Notes under the pieces: generated by a model
Database searches by the model: none
Seen by the model: only the letters and a program-made list of their open reading frames with translations
What the model was told of the DNA's origin: nothing
Program-made: the position numbers and the translations under genes
DNA from: CAZFVY01 sp964522665
GTDB lineage: Bacteria > Verrucomicrobiota > Verrucomicrobiia > Limisphaerales > CAZFVY01
Direction: 5' to 3'
Assembly (NCBI GenBank): GCA_964522665.1
Contig: CAZFVY010000062.1
Span: 1-39,993, forward strand
DNA: 39,993 nucleotides
Part shown: piece by piece, positions 22,443 to 30,952 of the stretch
Numbering within the stretch: position 1 is the stretch's first letter
Layout of the letters: every line of letters starts with the position of its first letter

Positions 22443-25400
22443 TCATGACGGCGGGAGCGATTCCAGCAAAAGCTGCAATTCGGCGGCGTCGCGGTAATCA
22501 AGTTCGGGATCGGCGGCGAGATCGGGATTGCGGTCGCCAGCAAGGAAGGAATCGAGTTTGGGGATTAAAGCTTTCACGAAATTCGGGGTATCGGCACCCA
22601 CCGGAAACTTTGCCAATCGTTGGCGTGCCTCAATCGAGTTGTTCCGTTTAACGGCATTCACGGCCAGATCGAACAATTGAACACCGCCGGTCTGGCTGAC
22701 GCCGCCTGCTCGACGATAGGCCAAATAGGTCTGGATAGACTCTTCTCTGGCCGCGAGTGCCGCGCCGGGATGGCCAGTGGCACACTCAAGATTCTCCAAG
22801 ACTGAAAACACTTTCCACAGTTCCGCGGCGAGACCGTGTGTTTTCTTGCATTCGATTGCCCGCAAGAGTTCTGATCGCGCTTCATCGTACCGACCAAGTT
22901 TGATTAGCATTCTGGCGGCATTGCTTCGCACGATTCCCTCACCCGCTAAGTCTTCCAATCGGACATAACAATCGGCAGCATTTCGGTAGAAAGTTACCGC
23001 GTCCTCGTCGTGGCCGATATCACCGTAGAGATTGCCGAGTTGATTTAGGCTACCCGCCTCGCCGGGACGACTCTTATTCTGCACATTAAGCCTCAGCGCC
23101 CGACGATAAGCCTCCTCCGCCGCTTGGAACTGACCGCCAGCATGATGCACGAGTCCAATATGGTGCCAGGTAGTCGCGACTTGGCGTGGTTCACCCAAGC
23201 CCTCGAAGGAATCGCGTGCCTCACAATAGAGGGCAAGCGCCTCCGGGAATCGCTTTTGCAACATTCTTAAGGTACCGAGTTGGAATACGGAGGCAGCTAT
23301 GTCTCGGGATCGGTTATCTAAGCGCGCGCGTTTCATCGCCTCCTCGTATGCCTTAGCCGCCTCGTCCAATCGACCCAGTTCGCGAAGGCAATCTCCGATT
23401 TCCCCAAATGCGTTGCCCGTCATGTGCTCGGCGCCTGGATCGCCGGCGACCGCGAGTTGCTGGAGTCTCCGCTTGGCTTCATCTAAGGGCCCTAACGCGT
23501 CGTCCGCAGAGCCACCGAGTCGCAGCACCCGGCCCAAAACGAAATGCGCCACAGCGATATGGTATGGCGCACCGACGTAAGCGGCCTCTCCGGCGGCGAG
23601 GCATCGCTCGAACAAACGTTGCGCCGCAATCTTCGCGATCGCGATTTCACCGTTCTCCAAAAGGCGGTCAATCTCAGAGGATTCGACGCCAAACCGTGAA
23701 TAGCCCCAGTCGCTTAGTTTTCCCGCCGCCTCCCGACGAAAACGGCTGGCAATACCCAGAGCCGCTGACTGCCCAATCTCTGAGACTAAGTGTTCAACCC
23801 GAGACGCAAGAGTCGCGACGCGTTCCGGCGACGAGCAACGTCGAACGTTTTCTAGCATTTCGAGGAGGTTCGGTAGCTCTAAATTCGTAAGGCGAGCAGC
23901 AATTTGAGCGATCTTGAAACTCTGGTTATAAATGTATTCGGTAAGTCTGGACATCGATTCCGTCCAAAGCGCCCGAATTCGTTCAAATTCATCGTTCGTC
24001 AACTCCCCTGCTAGGTACTCACGTAAGCCAAGGCCAAGCCGGAGGTGGCCGCAGCCCATGTCCTCTCCGAGACCGACGCTGATGAGCTCAGCGTTCAGTC
24101 GCCGAACATCCTCCGGGGTTAGTCCGGTAAGGTTCTGGAGGACACCAAGATGCACGCCGCCGTGGCAGACGGCGAGAGCCTTGACATGTTCGCGAGCGTC
24201 GGGCGAAAGCCGGCGTAGCGAGAGTTCGACGCTGGCGTAGAGGGAGTTTTCGCGGTCGCCGGGGTGTTTGCGTTCCAAGTCGGCCATCAGGTCGCGGAGG
24301 TTGGCGGTGGTCGCCGTGACGCCGGTTCGGACCAATTCTCGGGCGAGCAGCGTCAGCGCGCGGGCGTGGCAATGGACCGCGTCAACCAAATCCTCGACTT
24401 CCTGCGGCGTGCGGCCGGGGTCGCGTTCTTCAGGGGTCCAGCCGTGGTCCTTCATCACCTGGCTTACCAGTTCGATGGCGTCCCGGCGGTCCAAGGCGCC
24501 CAATTCACGTTCGCAACGCGCGTGGGCGAACGGCGCGGGGAGTGATTCACGGCTTGTGAAAACCAGCCGTGTTCGCGGCTCGGCGCCGAGCAATTGACGG
24601 CAGAGCGCGAACATTTCCACGTAAGGCTCTTGAGCCGTAGGTCCGGCGGCCTTTCCAGCAGTCGCGGCAGTTGTCGCAGGCTTATCCGTCGCATCGTCAC
24701 TTTCGGATGGGGAAGCTTGGAGAGCCTTCGCCCAGCGCGGATCGGGAAGAATGCTTTCGCAGTTGTCGAGGACGATGATCGTGGGGTGATCGCGCAGGGC
24801 GCGTTCGACGGGCTGGAGGGCTTGCTTCAGATCGGGGTATTGGGCGACGGAGTATTTGTCGGCCTCCGGCAGGAGTTGGCGGCCAAGCTCGTCGAGGACG
24901 GCGCGGGCGTCCCGGTGGTGTTCGAGGCTCACCCAGGCGGCTTGGGCGAAACGTCCGATGCGCACGAGCCAGCGGGCCAATTCGGCGGCGAGCGTGGTTT
25001 TGCCCGCGCCGCCGATGCCGCGCACGACGGCCCACGGTTCGCGTTGGAGTAATCGTTCGAGCGCGAGGAGTTCGCGGCTCCGGCCCCGGAACTGGTGCGG
25101 CGGCGCGTCGGGCAATTTGCCGAGGCTGAGCCGTCGCTTTCGCTCGGCCAGTCGCTTTACCTCGTCCGGGAGAGTTTTGGTGATGAGTTGCGGATCCTGC
25201 TCCTCCTGATAGATGACCGGCACGAACCAGTCCTGGAGCCGCAATTCGCCCGCGCCCATGATCTTGCCGCGCGCGGTATCGGCGAAGAGCGCCTGCTGGC
25301 CCTTCAGCATCGCCCGACCGACGCGGGAGCCGTGGGCCAGTTCCTCGTAAAACGCTTTCACAAAGCGGCGCGCGGTTTCCACCAGCACGCTGTGGCTCAT

Positions 25401-26894
25401 CGCCACGACCGAGGTAACCCCCTCCTGCAAAACCTTGGCGGCGACGGAGGCCGTCGGGTTCTCTTCCGCGGCCGATTGGCAGGCCTCCAGAAAAACCAGC
25501 GGCACCCGATGATCACGGAAAATGCCCGCCAAGCGCTCGGCATCGACCGACTCATGCTTGCGCTTCTCAAGCTTCTCCAGATCGTCCGGATGTTCGAAGC
25601 AAAGGGCGCCGAGGCCAACGTTCTTGTCATAGACGCCATGCCCGTCGAAGTGAACGACATCGAATGGCTTCCCGGCATCCGACGCCGCTTGCAAGGCTCG
25701 TTCCAAGGCAGCGACCGTGGGCGGCGTCAGCACGGTAACGACGACCAATTCCCCTAACTCATCCACGGCGTCCATCAGTGGACGGGCGCTGACGCGATGA
25801 TCGATATACCCGGCGGCCTCATCCTCCGGGCGCGGGCTGACGAGAAGGATGCGGATCGGAAGCTGCGTCGCGGTGGCCTTCAAAGCGCGGCGATTCGGCA
25901 AGCGGCGGCGGACCCGCACCGCGTTGTTGCCGTGAAAGAGCCAGCCGTGGTCGTCGTGGAGGAGTTCCCAGGGCAACGCCAGGAGTTCGGCGCCCGCTTC
26001 ACGCGCGGCGGCCTGGGCTTCCGGAGACGCGGCGCCGGGTAATTCGCTGTCCACTTCCACCGAGAAGCGGCGTTCCCCGCCGTCGGCCGCGTGTTGCCAG
26101 GCGGCGAATGCGTTCCAAGCCGCCCGTTCACCGATGGCGGCGTTAAACAAATCCTTTCCCCATTGCGGCAGTTTCTTGGCGATGCCTTCCGCGCGTTCCA
26201 GAAATACTCCCACCGGCCAGAGATAATAGCTTTCGAGGTACCAGCGGAGGTCATCCGCTTCGATCGGGCCGAGCGGCGCGGTGAAACTGAAACGCCGGCT
26301 CTCGACGCGGGGCGACGCAGGATAGGCCGCCGGGGTGTAGATCAACGTGGCCGTGGCGGCGACGCGGCGTTTGCCATCGCGCGTATCGAGGCGCGCGTCG
26401 GTCAGTTTGAGAACCAACTCCGAGAGCGGGTTAAGCCGGGGCGGCTCGGGAGATCCAGCGTCGGACGGCACGCGTTCGTGCAAGGCGGCGAGTATCTCAA
26501 GGATGGCTTTGGCCAAACCGTCGGCGCCGGGAGCGACGGGAATTCCGACCGGTTCCTCGTCGAACCAATTGGACAAGGCGGTCGGTCTCATGCCGGGCAG
26601 AAGCAAGGGGATGACGCGGTAGCCGTCGGCGCTCCGTCGTTTCGCGACCTCCAAGGCTTTGCGAACCTCGCGCCGCACCCAGTCCGAGTTCACCGTGTCG
26701 GGACTGAGCACGACGATGAATTGGCGGGCGTCTTCGATGGCTTGTTCGATTTCGCGCGCCAGCACGCTGCCGCCGCGCAGCTTGCGGGAATCGACCCAGA
26801 CAGGAAGTTTGTGCGCCTCCAATTGCCAGCGCAGTTCCGCGACAAAGCGGTCGTCGGCGCTCGCGTGCGATATGAAGATGAACTCTGCCGGCAT
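22443..26894 (-). CDS. TIR-CHAT-STAND(NB-ARC-like)-TPR protein, predicted NLR-like immune sensor
   Basis: This 1,483-residue protein combines four modules. TIR (1-140): FIFISHASADDRF, VWVDSRKLRGGS and DWVRREV, whose Glu76 aligns with the TIR NADase glutamate. CHAT caspase-like protease (about 345-560): HFDGHG with His419 and LEACQSA with Cys472. STAND ATPase (about 600-960): P-loop GIGGAGKTT with Lys632, Walker B TIIVLDNCES with Asp710, sensor-like LVFTSRE with Arg782 and a winged-helix stretch. The C-terminus (about 1100-1400) has roughly six TPRs. This is the layout of bacterial STAND/NLR-like defence proteins: repeats sense, the ATPase oligomerises, the N-terminal effectors act. Two effectors in one chain is unusual. 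The ATG at 26894 has GGAGG six bases upstream. The 3' part is visibly AT-richer than the 5' part. Direct copies of a 100-bp palindrome flank it. Confidence 0.9.
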   Translation of the reverse strand: MPAEFIFISHASADDRFVAELRWQLEAHKLPVWVDSRKLRGGSVLAREIEQAIEDARQFIVVLSPDTVNSDWVRREVRKALEVAKRRSADGYRVIPLLLPGMRPTALSNWFDEEPVGIPVAPGADGLAKAILEILAALHERVPSDAGSPEPPRLNPLSELVLKLTDARLDTRDGKRRVAATATLIYTPAAYPASPRVESRRFSFTAPLGPIEADDLRWYLESYYLWPVGVFLERAEGIAKKLPQWGKDLFNAAIGERAAWNAFAAWQHAADGGERRFSVEVDSELPGAASPEAQAAAREAGAELLALPWELLHDDHGWLFHGNNAVRVRRRLPNRRALKATATQLPIRILLVSPRPEDEAAGYIDHRVSARPLMDAVDELGELVVVTVLTPPTVAALERALQAASDAGKPFDVVHFDGHGVYDKNVGLGALCFEHPDDLEKLEKRKHESVDAERLAGIFRDHRVPLVFLEACQSAAEENPTASVAAKVLQEGVTSVVAMSHSVLVETARRFVKAFYEELAHGSRVGRAMLKGQQALFADTARGKIMGAGELRLQDWFVPVIYQEEQDPQLITKTLPDEVKRLAERKRRLSLGKLPDAPPHQFRGRSRELLALERLLQREPWAVVRGIGGAGKTTLAAELARWLVRIGRFAQAAWVSLEHHRDARAVLDELGRQLLPEADKYSVAQYPDLKQALQPVERALRDHPTIIVLDNCESILPDPRWAKALQASPSESDDATDKPATTAATAGKAAGPTAQEPYVEMFALCRQLLGAEPRTRLVFTSRESLPAPFAHARCERELGALDRRDAIELVSQVMKDHGWTPEERDPGRTPQEVEDLVDAVHCHARALTLLARELVRTGVTATTANLRDLMADLERKHPGDRENSLYASVELSLRRLSPDAREHVKALAVCHGGVHLGVLQNLTGLTPEDVRRLNAELISVGLGEDMGCGHLRLGLGLREYLAGELTNDEFERIRALWTESMSRLTEYIYNQSFKIAQIAARLTNLELPNLLEMLENVRRCSSPERVATLASRVEHLVSEIGQSAALGIASRFRREAAGKLSDWGYSRFGVESSEIDRLLENGEIAIAKIAAQRLFERCLAAGEAAYVGAPYHIAVAHFVLGRVLRLGGSADDALGPLDEAKRRLQQLAVAGDPGAEHMTGNAFGEIGDCLRELGRLDEAAKAYEEAMKRARLDNRSRDIAASVFQLGTLRMLQKRFPEALALYCEARDSFEGLGEPRQVATTWHHIGLVHHAGGQFQAAEEAYRRALRLNVQNKSRPGEAGSLNQLGNLYGDIGHDEDAVTFYRNAADCYVRLEDLAGEGIVRSNAARMLIKLGRYDEARSELLRAIECKKTHGLAAELWKVFSVLENLECATGHPGAALAAREESIQTYLAYRRAGGVSQTGGVQLFDLAVNAVKRNNSIEARQRLAKFPVGADTPNFVKALIPKLDSFLAGDRNPDLAADPELDYRDAAELQLLLESLPPS

Positions 26895-27098
26895 ATCGTG
26901 CCTCCAGTTTCTTGCCCCCCAACCATTCCGGCCGCGACCCTCCCACGGTCGCGAAAAAACTTGAACCCACCCGCCAGCTCTCCCGCTATTGCCAGCGCCG
27001 TCCAAGTACACCGGTTCAGTCTGCGGAACAGTTCAAGGATAGGACGCTCGAACACGGTGGCAAGGAAATTGGAGCGAGGCAGGCAAAACAAACGGAGA

Positions 27099-27198
27099 TG
27101 GCAAAATCATGGGTGGCAAAATCATGAACTAAAAAGGAACGGGGACCGATGAAATTCATTCCCTTGTCTTTATGATTTTGCCACCCATGATTTTGCCA
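27099..27198. repeat. palindromic element, family A, copy 3
   Basis: This 100-bp element is identical to copy 2 (21874-21973) except for A instead of G at 27131. Arms are 27099-27125 and 27172-27198. It lies 204 bases upstream of the TIR-CHAT-STAND start, in the same orientation as copy 2, so the two bracket that gene as direct repeats about 5.2 kb apart. Confidence 0.93.
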
Positions 27199-27291
27199 CG
27201 CCGGAGGCGTTTGAAAGCGGCGCATTTGCCGTGTGCGTGGTTTTGGGTCTCAGCCGTCCCTCCAGGACTTAATGCTCGGGCGGCACTGGGT

Positions 27292-27338
27292 CCCGGCGTT
27301 GAAGACGCCGGGCTATTCTCAGCTGTCCCGTTGGGACA
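27292..27338. repeat. tandem perfect hairpins
   Basis: CCCGGCGT (27292-27299) pairs with ACGCCGGG (27305-27312) across a five-base loop. Twelve bases later TGTCCC (27324-27329) pairs with GGGACA (27333-27338) across GTT. They lie in the otherwise empty 27199-27472 stretch upstream of the permease gene and look like part of a dispersed intergenic repeat. Confidence 0.55.
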
Positions 27339-27472
27339 ATCCCGCGGGTCCACTTGTTTTCAGGTATCTTACGCCTTTCCGGGCTTGCCTGCTCGGCGTT
27401 GAGCGTAAGCGGCCCGCGCGGCGCGGCGTGGCTTGAATGTTTTCTGAGCGCGACCCATGCTGGGCGCATTCG

Positions 27473-28825
27473 ATGTTCGGCTTGAGTCATAACGCCGGCC
27501 TGTTGCTTTCGACCGCGGTCGCGGTCGCGGGGCTGCTGCTCCTCATCGCCCGATTCAAGTTCAATTCATTTGTCGCGTTGATCCTGGCGTCGATGTTCGT
27601 CGGACTGACTTCCGGGATGAAACTGGCCGACGTCGCCAAGAGTTTTCAGGACGGCGTCGGGGCGGTGCTCGGGTCGATCGCGGTGGTCGTGGGGCTAGGG
27701 ACGATCCTGGGCAAACTGCTCGCGGAATCGGGCGGCGCCCAGGTTGTCGCGCGGACGTTCATCGATGGGTGGGGCGAGAAGCGGTTGCCGTGGACGATGA
27801 TGATCGTCGGGTTCATCGTCGGCATCCCGGTGTTTTTCAGCGTTGGGCTGGTGTTGCTGTTTCCGATCCTCGTGACGGTGGTCCGGCGGAGCAAGCGCCG
27901 AATGCTCGAGCTGGGCATCCCCTTGGTTGCAGGGTTATCCGTAGTTCACGGACTGGTTCCACCGCACCCGGGGCCGATGGTGGCGATCGAGTTGCTGAAG
28001 GCCGACGCGGGCAAGACGATTCTTTACGCGTTGTTGGTCGGGTTTCCGACGGCGATCATCGCCGGCCCGCTTTTTGGCAAATACATCGCCCGCCGCGTGC
28101 CGGCGGAATTGACCGGCTCGTTGGCGGACCAACTGGGCCAGCCCAACGAACATCGACGTCCGCCGGGTTTCGCGCTGACGCTGTTCACGATCCTCCTGCC
28201 GGTGATTTTGATGCTCGGCGCGAGCGCGCTGGACGTGACTTTGGGCAAAGAGAATTCGTGGCGACAGTGGGGCGACTTTCTCGGCAGCCCGATCGTCGCG
28301 CTGCTGATCGCGCTCTTGTTTTCGCTTTATTCGTTTGGGTTCGCGCGCGGCTTCGACCGGGATCAAATCCTGAAATTCACGAACGATTGCCTCGCGCCGG
28401 TCGCCACGACCCTGCTCGTGGTCGGCGCGGGCGGCGGGTTCAATAAGGTGCTGGTGGCCAGCGGGGTCGGCGACGCCATCGCGGCGCTGGCGCGGAGTTC
28501 GCACGTGTCGCCCCTGCTGCTCGGTTGGTTCGTGGCGGCGCTGATTCGCGTGGCGACCGGGTCGGCGACGGTGGCGATCGCGACCGCGACGGGCATCCTG
28601 GCGCCGATCGCCGCCGCGACGCCGGGCGTGAATCTCGAGTTGCTCGTGCTCGCGATGGGCGCCGGTTCGCTGATCCTTTCGCACGTGAACGACGGCGGTT
28701 TCTGGTTCGTGAAGGAGTATTTCAACCTTTCGCTGCCGCAGATGCTGAAAACCTGGACGGTGATGGAAACGATCATCGCGATTGTCGCGCTGGCGTTTAT
28801 CATGGCGCTGAGCATGGTGGTCTGA
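27473..28825 (+). CDS. GntP-family gluconate-type permease
   Basis: This protein of about 450 residues has some 12 hydrophobic segments and follows E. coli GntP closely in pattern: RFKFNSFVALILASMFVGL, SIAVVVGLGTILGKLLAESG, VAGLSVVHGLVPPHPGPM and the C-terminal LILSHVNDGGFWFVKEYFN. These permeases are H+ symporters for gluconate and related sugar acids in the inner membrane. With a GMC/subunit 3 dehydrogenase elsewhere in the window, uptake of sugar acids made in the periplasm is a reasonable inference, but the genes are 22 kb apart. The ATG at 27473 fits the family start; one at 27437 in the same frame would add 12 residues. Neither has a clear Shine-Dalgarno sequence. Confidence 0.93.
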   Translation: MFGLSHNAGLLLSTAVAVAGLLLLIARFKFNSFVALILASMFVGLTSGMKLADVAKSFQDGVGAVLGSIAVVVGLGTILGKLLAESGGAQVVARTFIDGWGEKRLPWTMMIVGFIVGIPVFFSVGLVLLFPILVTVVRRSKRRMLELGIPLVAGLSVVHGLVPPHPGPMVAIELLKADAGKTILYALLVGFPTAIIAGPLFGKYIARRVPAELTGSLADQLGQPNEHRRPPGFALTLFTILLPVILMLGASALDVTLGKENSWRQWGDFLGSPIVALLIALLFSLYSFGFARGFDRDQILKFTNDCLAPVATTLLVVGAGGGFNKVLVASGVGDAIAALARSSHVSPLLLGWFVAALIRVATGSATVAIATATGILAPIAAATPGVNLELLVLAMGAGSLILSHVNDGGFWFVKEYFNLSLPQMLKTWTVMETIIAIVALAFIMALSMVV

Positions 28826-29138
28826 GCCGGGCGCTCGACCTTTGAGACGCTCATCGCTTGCGTCGATTTGCGGATTCTTCGGCGCTTACCGGGCGTCCGC
28901 GGGTTGCGGCCTGGCGTTGGGTGGCCAGCCGAGTAAGCGGCGAAGGGAGTAACTTCGACATGTAGCGCCAGGCGAACCGGTCCCGGCCTGACGGACGAAC
29001 GGCGCTTACTTAAGCCCACGTCTGGTAGGGATGACGCGCTGCGCCGTCAGCGCCGCCTCGCGGCGCAATCGAATGGCTGTTGCGGGCATCGCGGGCGATT
29101 CGTTCCGCCCCACCTTCGCTTCGCTCCCGCGGGACGGT

Positions 29139-29157
29139 GACATCGCAGCGCGATGTC
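29139..29157. repeat. perfect 8-bp hairpin
   Basis: GACATCGC (29139-29146), loop AGC, GCGATGTC (29150-29157). It is followed by CCCTACCG. No T-tract follows, so it is not a normal intrinsic terminator for the permease gene 300 bases upstream. Confidence 0.55.
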
Positions 29158-29309
29158 CCTACCGTGTCATCGTCTTACCGGCCACGCAAACGTCTCTGTG
29201 GCACAGCTTTAATGCTTAAGCAAACGCCATTCGCCCGACAGTCCGGAACAATCATGATTGGGGATGAGTTCCCGGGATAAGTCTCCCTCCATCTCTGCCT
29301 CAAATCGAG

Positions 29310-29324
29310 CGGGCTTTCAGCCCG
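29310..29324. repeat. perfect 6-bp hairpin
   Basis: CGGGCT (29310-29315), loop TTC, AGCCCG (29319-29324), in the empty stretch upstream of the PQQ-type propeller gene. It has the same compact plan as the hairpins at 27292-27338 and 29139-29157. Confidence 0.5.
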
Positions 29325-29446
29325 TTCCGACTGGAGTCTTCGGACCATACTGACCCAAAACTTCAACAACTCCAAGTTGCGCCCGGCGCCGGATGCGGCG
29401 CGCGGTTTTCCTTGCGGGCCGGTTCAATCTTCAAAAGAGTAATGTT

Positions 29447-30817
29447 ATGACGATCCGTGTTTTAAGGAGTCTCGTTTTATCGACCGTCCGTCGCGCGTTG
29501 GTTCTGGCCGGCGCGTTGGTGGTTTTCACCGCGCGCGCCGCGGAGTCGGCGGATAACTGGCCACAGTTCCGCGGTCCCGGCTCGCTGGGCGTCTCGGAGA
29601 ATCCGGGGCTGCCCGATCGCTGGAGCGCCACGGAGAATGTCGCGTGGAAAACTCCGATCCCGGGGCGCGGTTGGTCGTCGCCGATCGTTTGGGGCAACCG
29701 CGTCTTCGTGACCACCGTGGCGGGCGAGGCCGAAATGGAAGCGCCGAAGAAGGGGCTTTATTTCGGCGGCGAGCGTCCAGAGGTACCGAAGGACACTCAC
29801 CACTGGCTCGTGTTATGCCTGGATTTGAACTCGGGCCGCGAAGTCTGGCGCCAGGAAGCCCGCGCCGGAACGCCGCTGAATCAACTGCACGTCAAGAATA
29901 CCTACGCCTCCGAAACGCCCGTGACCGACGGCGAACGCGTGTACGCCTATTTCGGAAACGTGGGGCTGTTCTGTTACGACCTCGAGGGCAAGCGGCTCTG
30001 GTCCACGAATTGGCCGCCCGCGAAGATGCGCTATGGTTGGGGTTCCGCGGCGTCGCCGGCGCTCTTCCGTGACCGCGTGTTCGTCGTGAACGACAATGAG
30101 GAAAGCTCGTTTGTCACGGCGCTCGACGCGCCGACGGGGCGACCGTTGTGGCGAATCGAACGCGAGGAGAAGAGCAATTGGTCCACGCCCTACGTTTGGC
30201 AAAACGAGAAGCGAACCGAGTTGATCACCGCCGGCACGAAGAGGGTCCGTTCCTACGACCTCGACGGCCACCTGCTCTGGGAATTCGGCGGCATGTCGTC
30301 AATCGCGATCCCAACACCCTTCTCAAAGTTCGGGTTGCTGTATGTCTGCTCCGGCTACGTCGGGGACAAGGTGCGCCCCATGTTCGTCATCAAGCCCGGC
30401 GCGTCCGGCGACATCAGCCTCAAGGAGGGGGAAACGAACAACGAATTCATCGCCTGGTCCAATCGCGCCGCGGCGCCCTACAATCCTTCGCCGTTGATCT
30501 ACGGCGACAATCTTTACGTACTGTTCGACTTCGGGTTTCTAAGTTGCGCCGACGCGCGCACCGGCAAGCCGATCTACGACAAGCAGCGCGTCCGGCCCGA
30601 ACCAACCTCGTTCACCGCGTCGCCCTGGGGCGCCAACGGCCAGATCTTCGCGCTCAGCGAAGACGGCGACACCTTTGTTTTCCAGGCCGGTTCCGAATAC
30701 AAATTGCTGCGGACCAATTCGCTCGGCGAAATGTGCATGGCCACGCCCGCCCTCGCGGGTGACCGCCTGTTGATCCGCACGATTTCGAATCTTTACTGTA
30801 TTAAGAAGATGAACTGA
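29447..30817 (+). CDS. secreted PQQ-type beta-propeller protein
   Basis: This 456-residue protein has an N-terminal signal region (LVLAGALVVFTARAAES). The motif NWPQFRGPGSLGVSENPGLP follows, typical of outer-membrane or periplasmic PQQ-like propellers abundant in Verrucomicrobiota and Planctomycetota. Blades show the tryptophan-docking pattern GRPLWRIEREEKSNWSTPYV, LDGHLLWEFGG and DARTGKPIYDKQ. It lacks the obvious active-site set of true PQQ dehydrogenases, so a binding or scaffold role is as likely as catalysis. The ATG at 29447 is chosen because it opens the signal peptide; the 18 codons upstream are not needed. It is followed after 135 bases by another secreted-protein gene on the same strand. 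Confidence 0.87.
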   Translation: MTIRVLRSLVLSTVRRALVLAGALVVFTARAAESADNWPQFRGPGSLGVSENPGLPDRWSATENVAWKTPIPGRGWSSPIVWGNRVFVTTVAGEAEMEAPKKGLYFGGERPEVPKDTHHWLVLCLDLNSGREVWRQEARAGTPLNQLHVKNTYASETPVTDGERVYAYFGNVGLFCYDLEGKRLWSTNWPPAKMRYGWGSAASPALFRDRVFVVNDNEESSFVTALDAPTGRPLWRIEREEKSNWSTPYVWQNEKRTELITAGTKRVRSYDLDGHLLWEFGGMSSIAIPTPFSKFGLLYVCSGYVGDKVRPMFVIKPGASGDISLKEGETNNEFIAWSNRAAAPYNPSPLIYGDNLYVLFDFGFLSCADARTGKPIYDKQRVRPEPTSFTASPWGANGQIFALSEDGDTFVFQAGSEYKLLRTNSLGEMCMATPALAGDRLLIRTISNLYCIKKMN

Positions 30818-30952
30818 TTTTGAGGGCCGTCGCGGTCCGGACCCAACCAGGGCTTGCCCGCCTGCGCCAGCGGCTCCGGCGCGGTCGAAGATTGGTCGCG
30901 CCCAAGCGAGAGCAAAGGCGGACCGGAGCCTCGCCCCACCGTGTAGGCGATC

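Larger units (their letters stand above)
28826..29446. other. intergenic region with small hairpins, no gene
   Basis: About 620 bases hold no convincing frame on either strand. They carry two compact perfect hairpins, listed separately at 29139-29157 and 29310-29324. Low-complexity sequence around 29030-29130 resembles degenerate intergenic repeats. Confidence 0.5.

Noticed and set aside
17550..26894. Cyclase gene and TIR gene as one Pycsar-type system
   Set aside because: They are not co-transcribed: ACT and GH13 genes on the other strand lie between them, and the TIR protein has no cyclic-nucleotide-binding domain. The cyclase carries TRAFs-binding and SLOG-like parts unlike known Pycsar cyclases.
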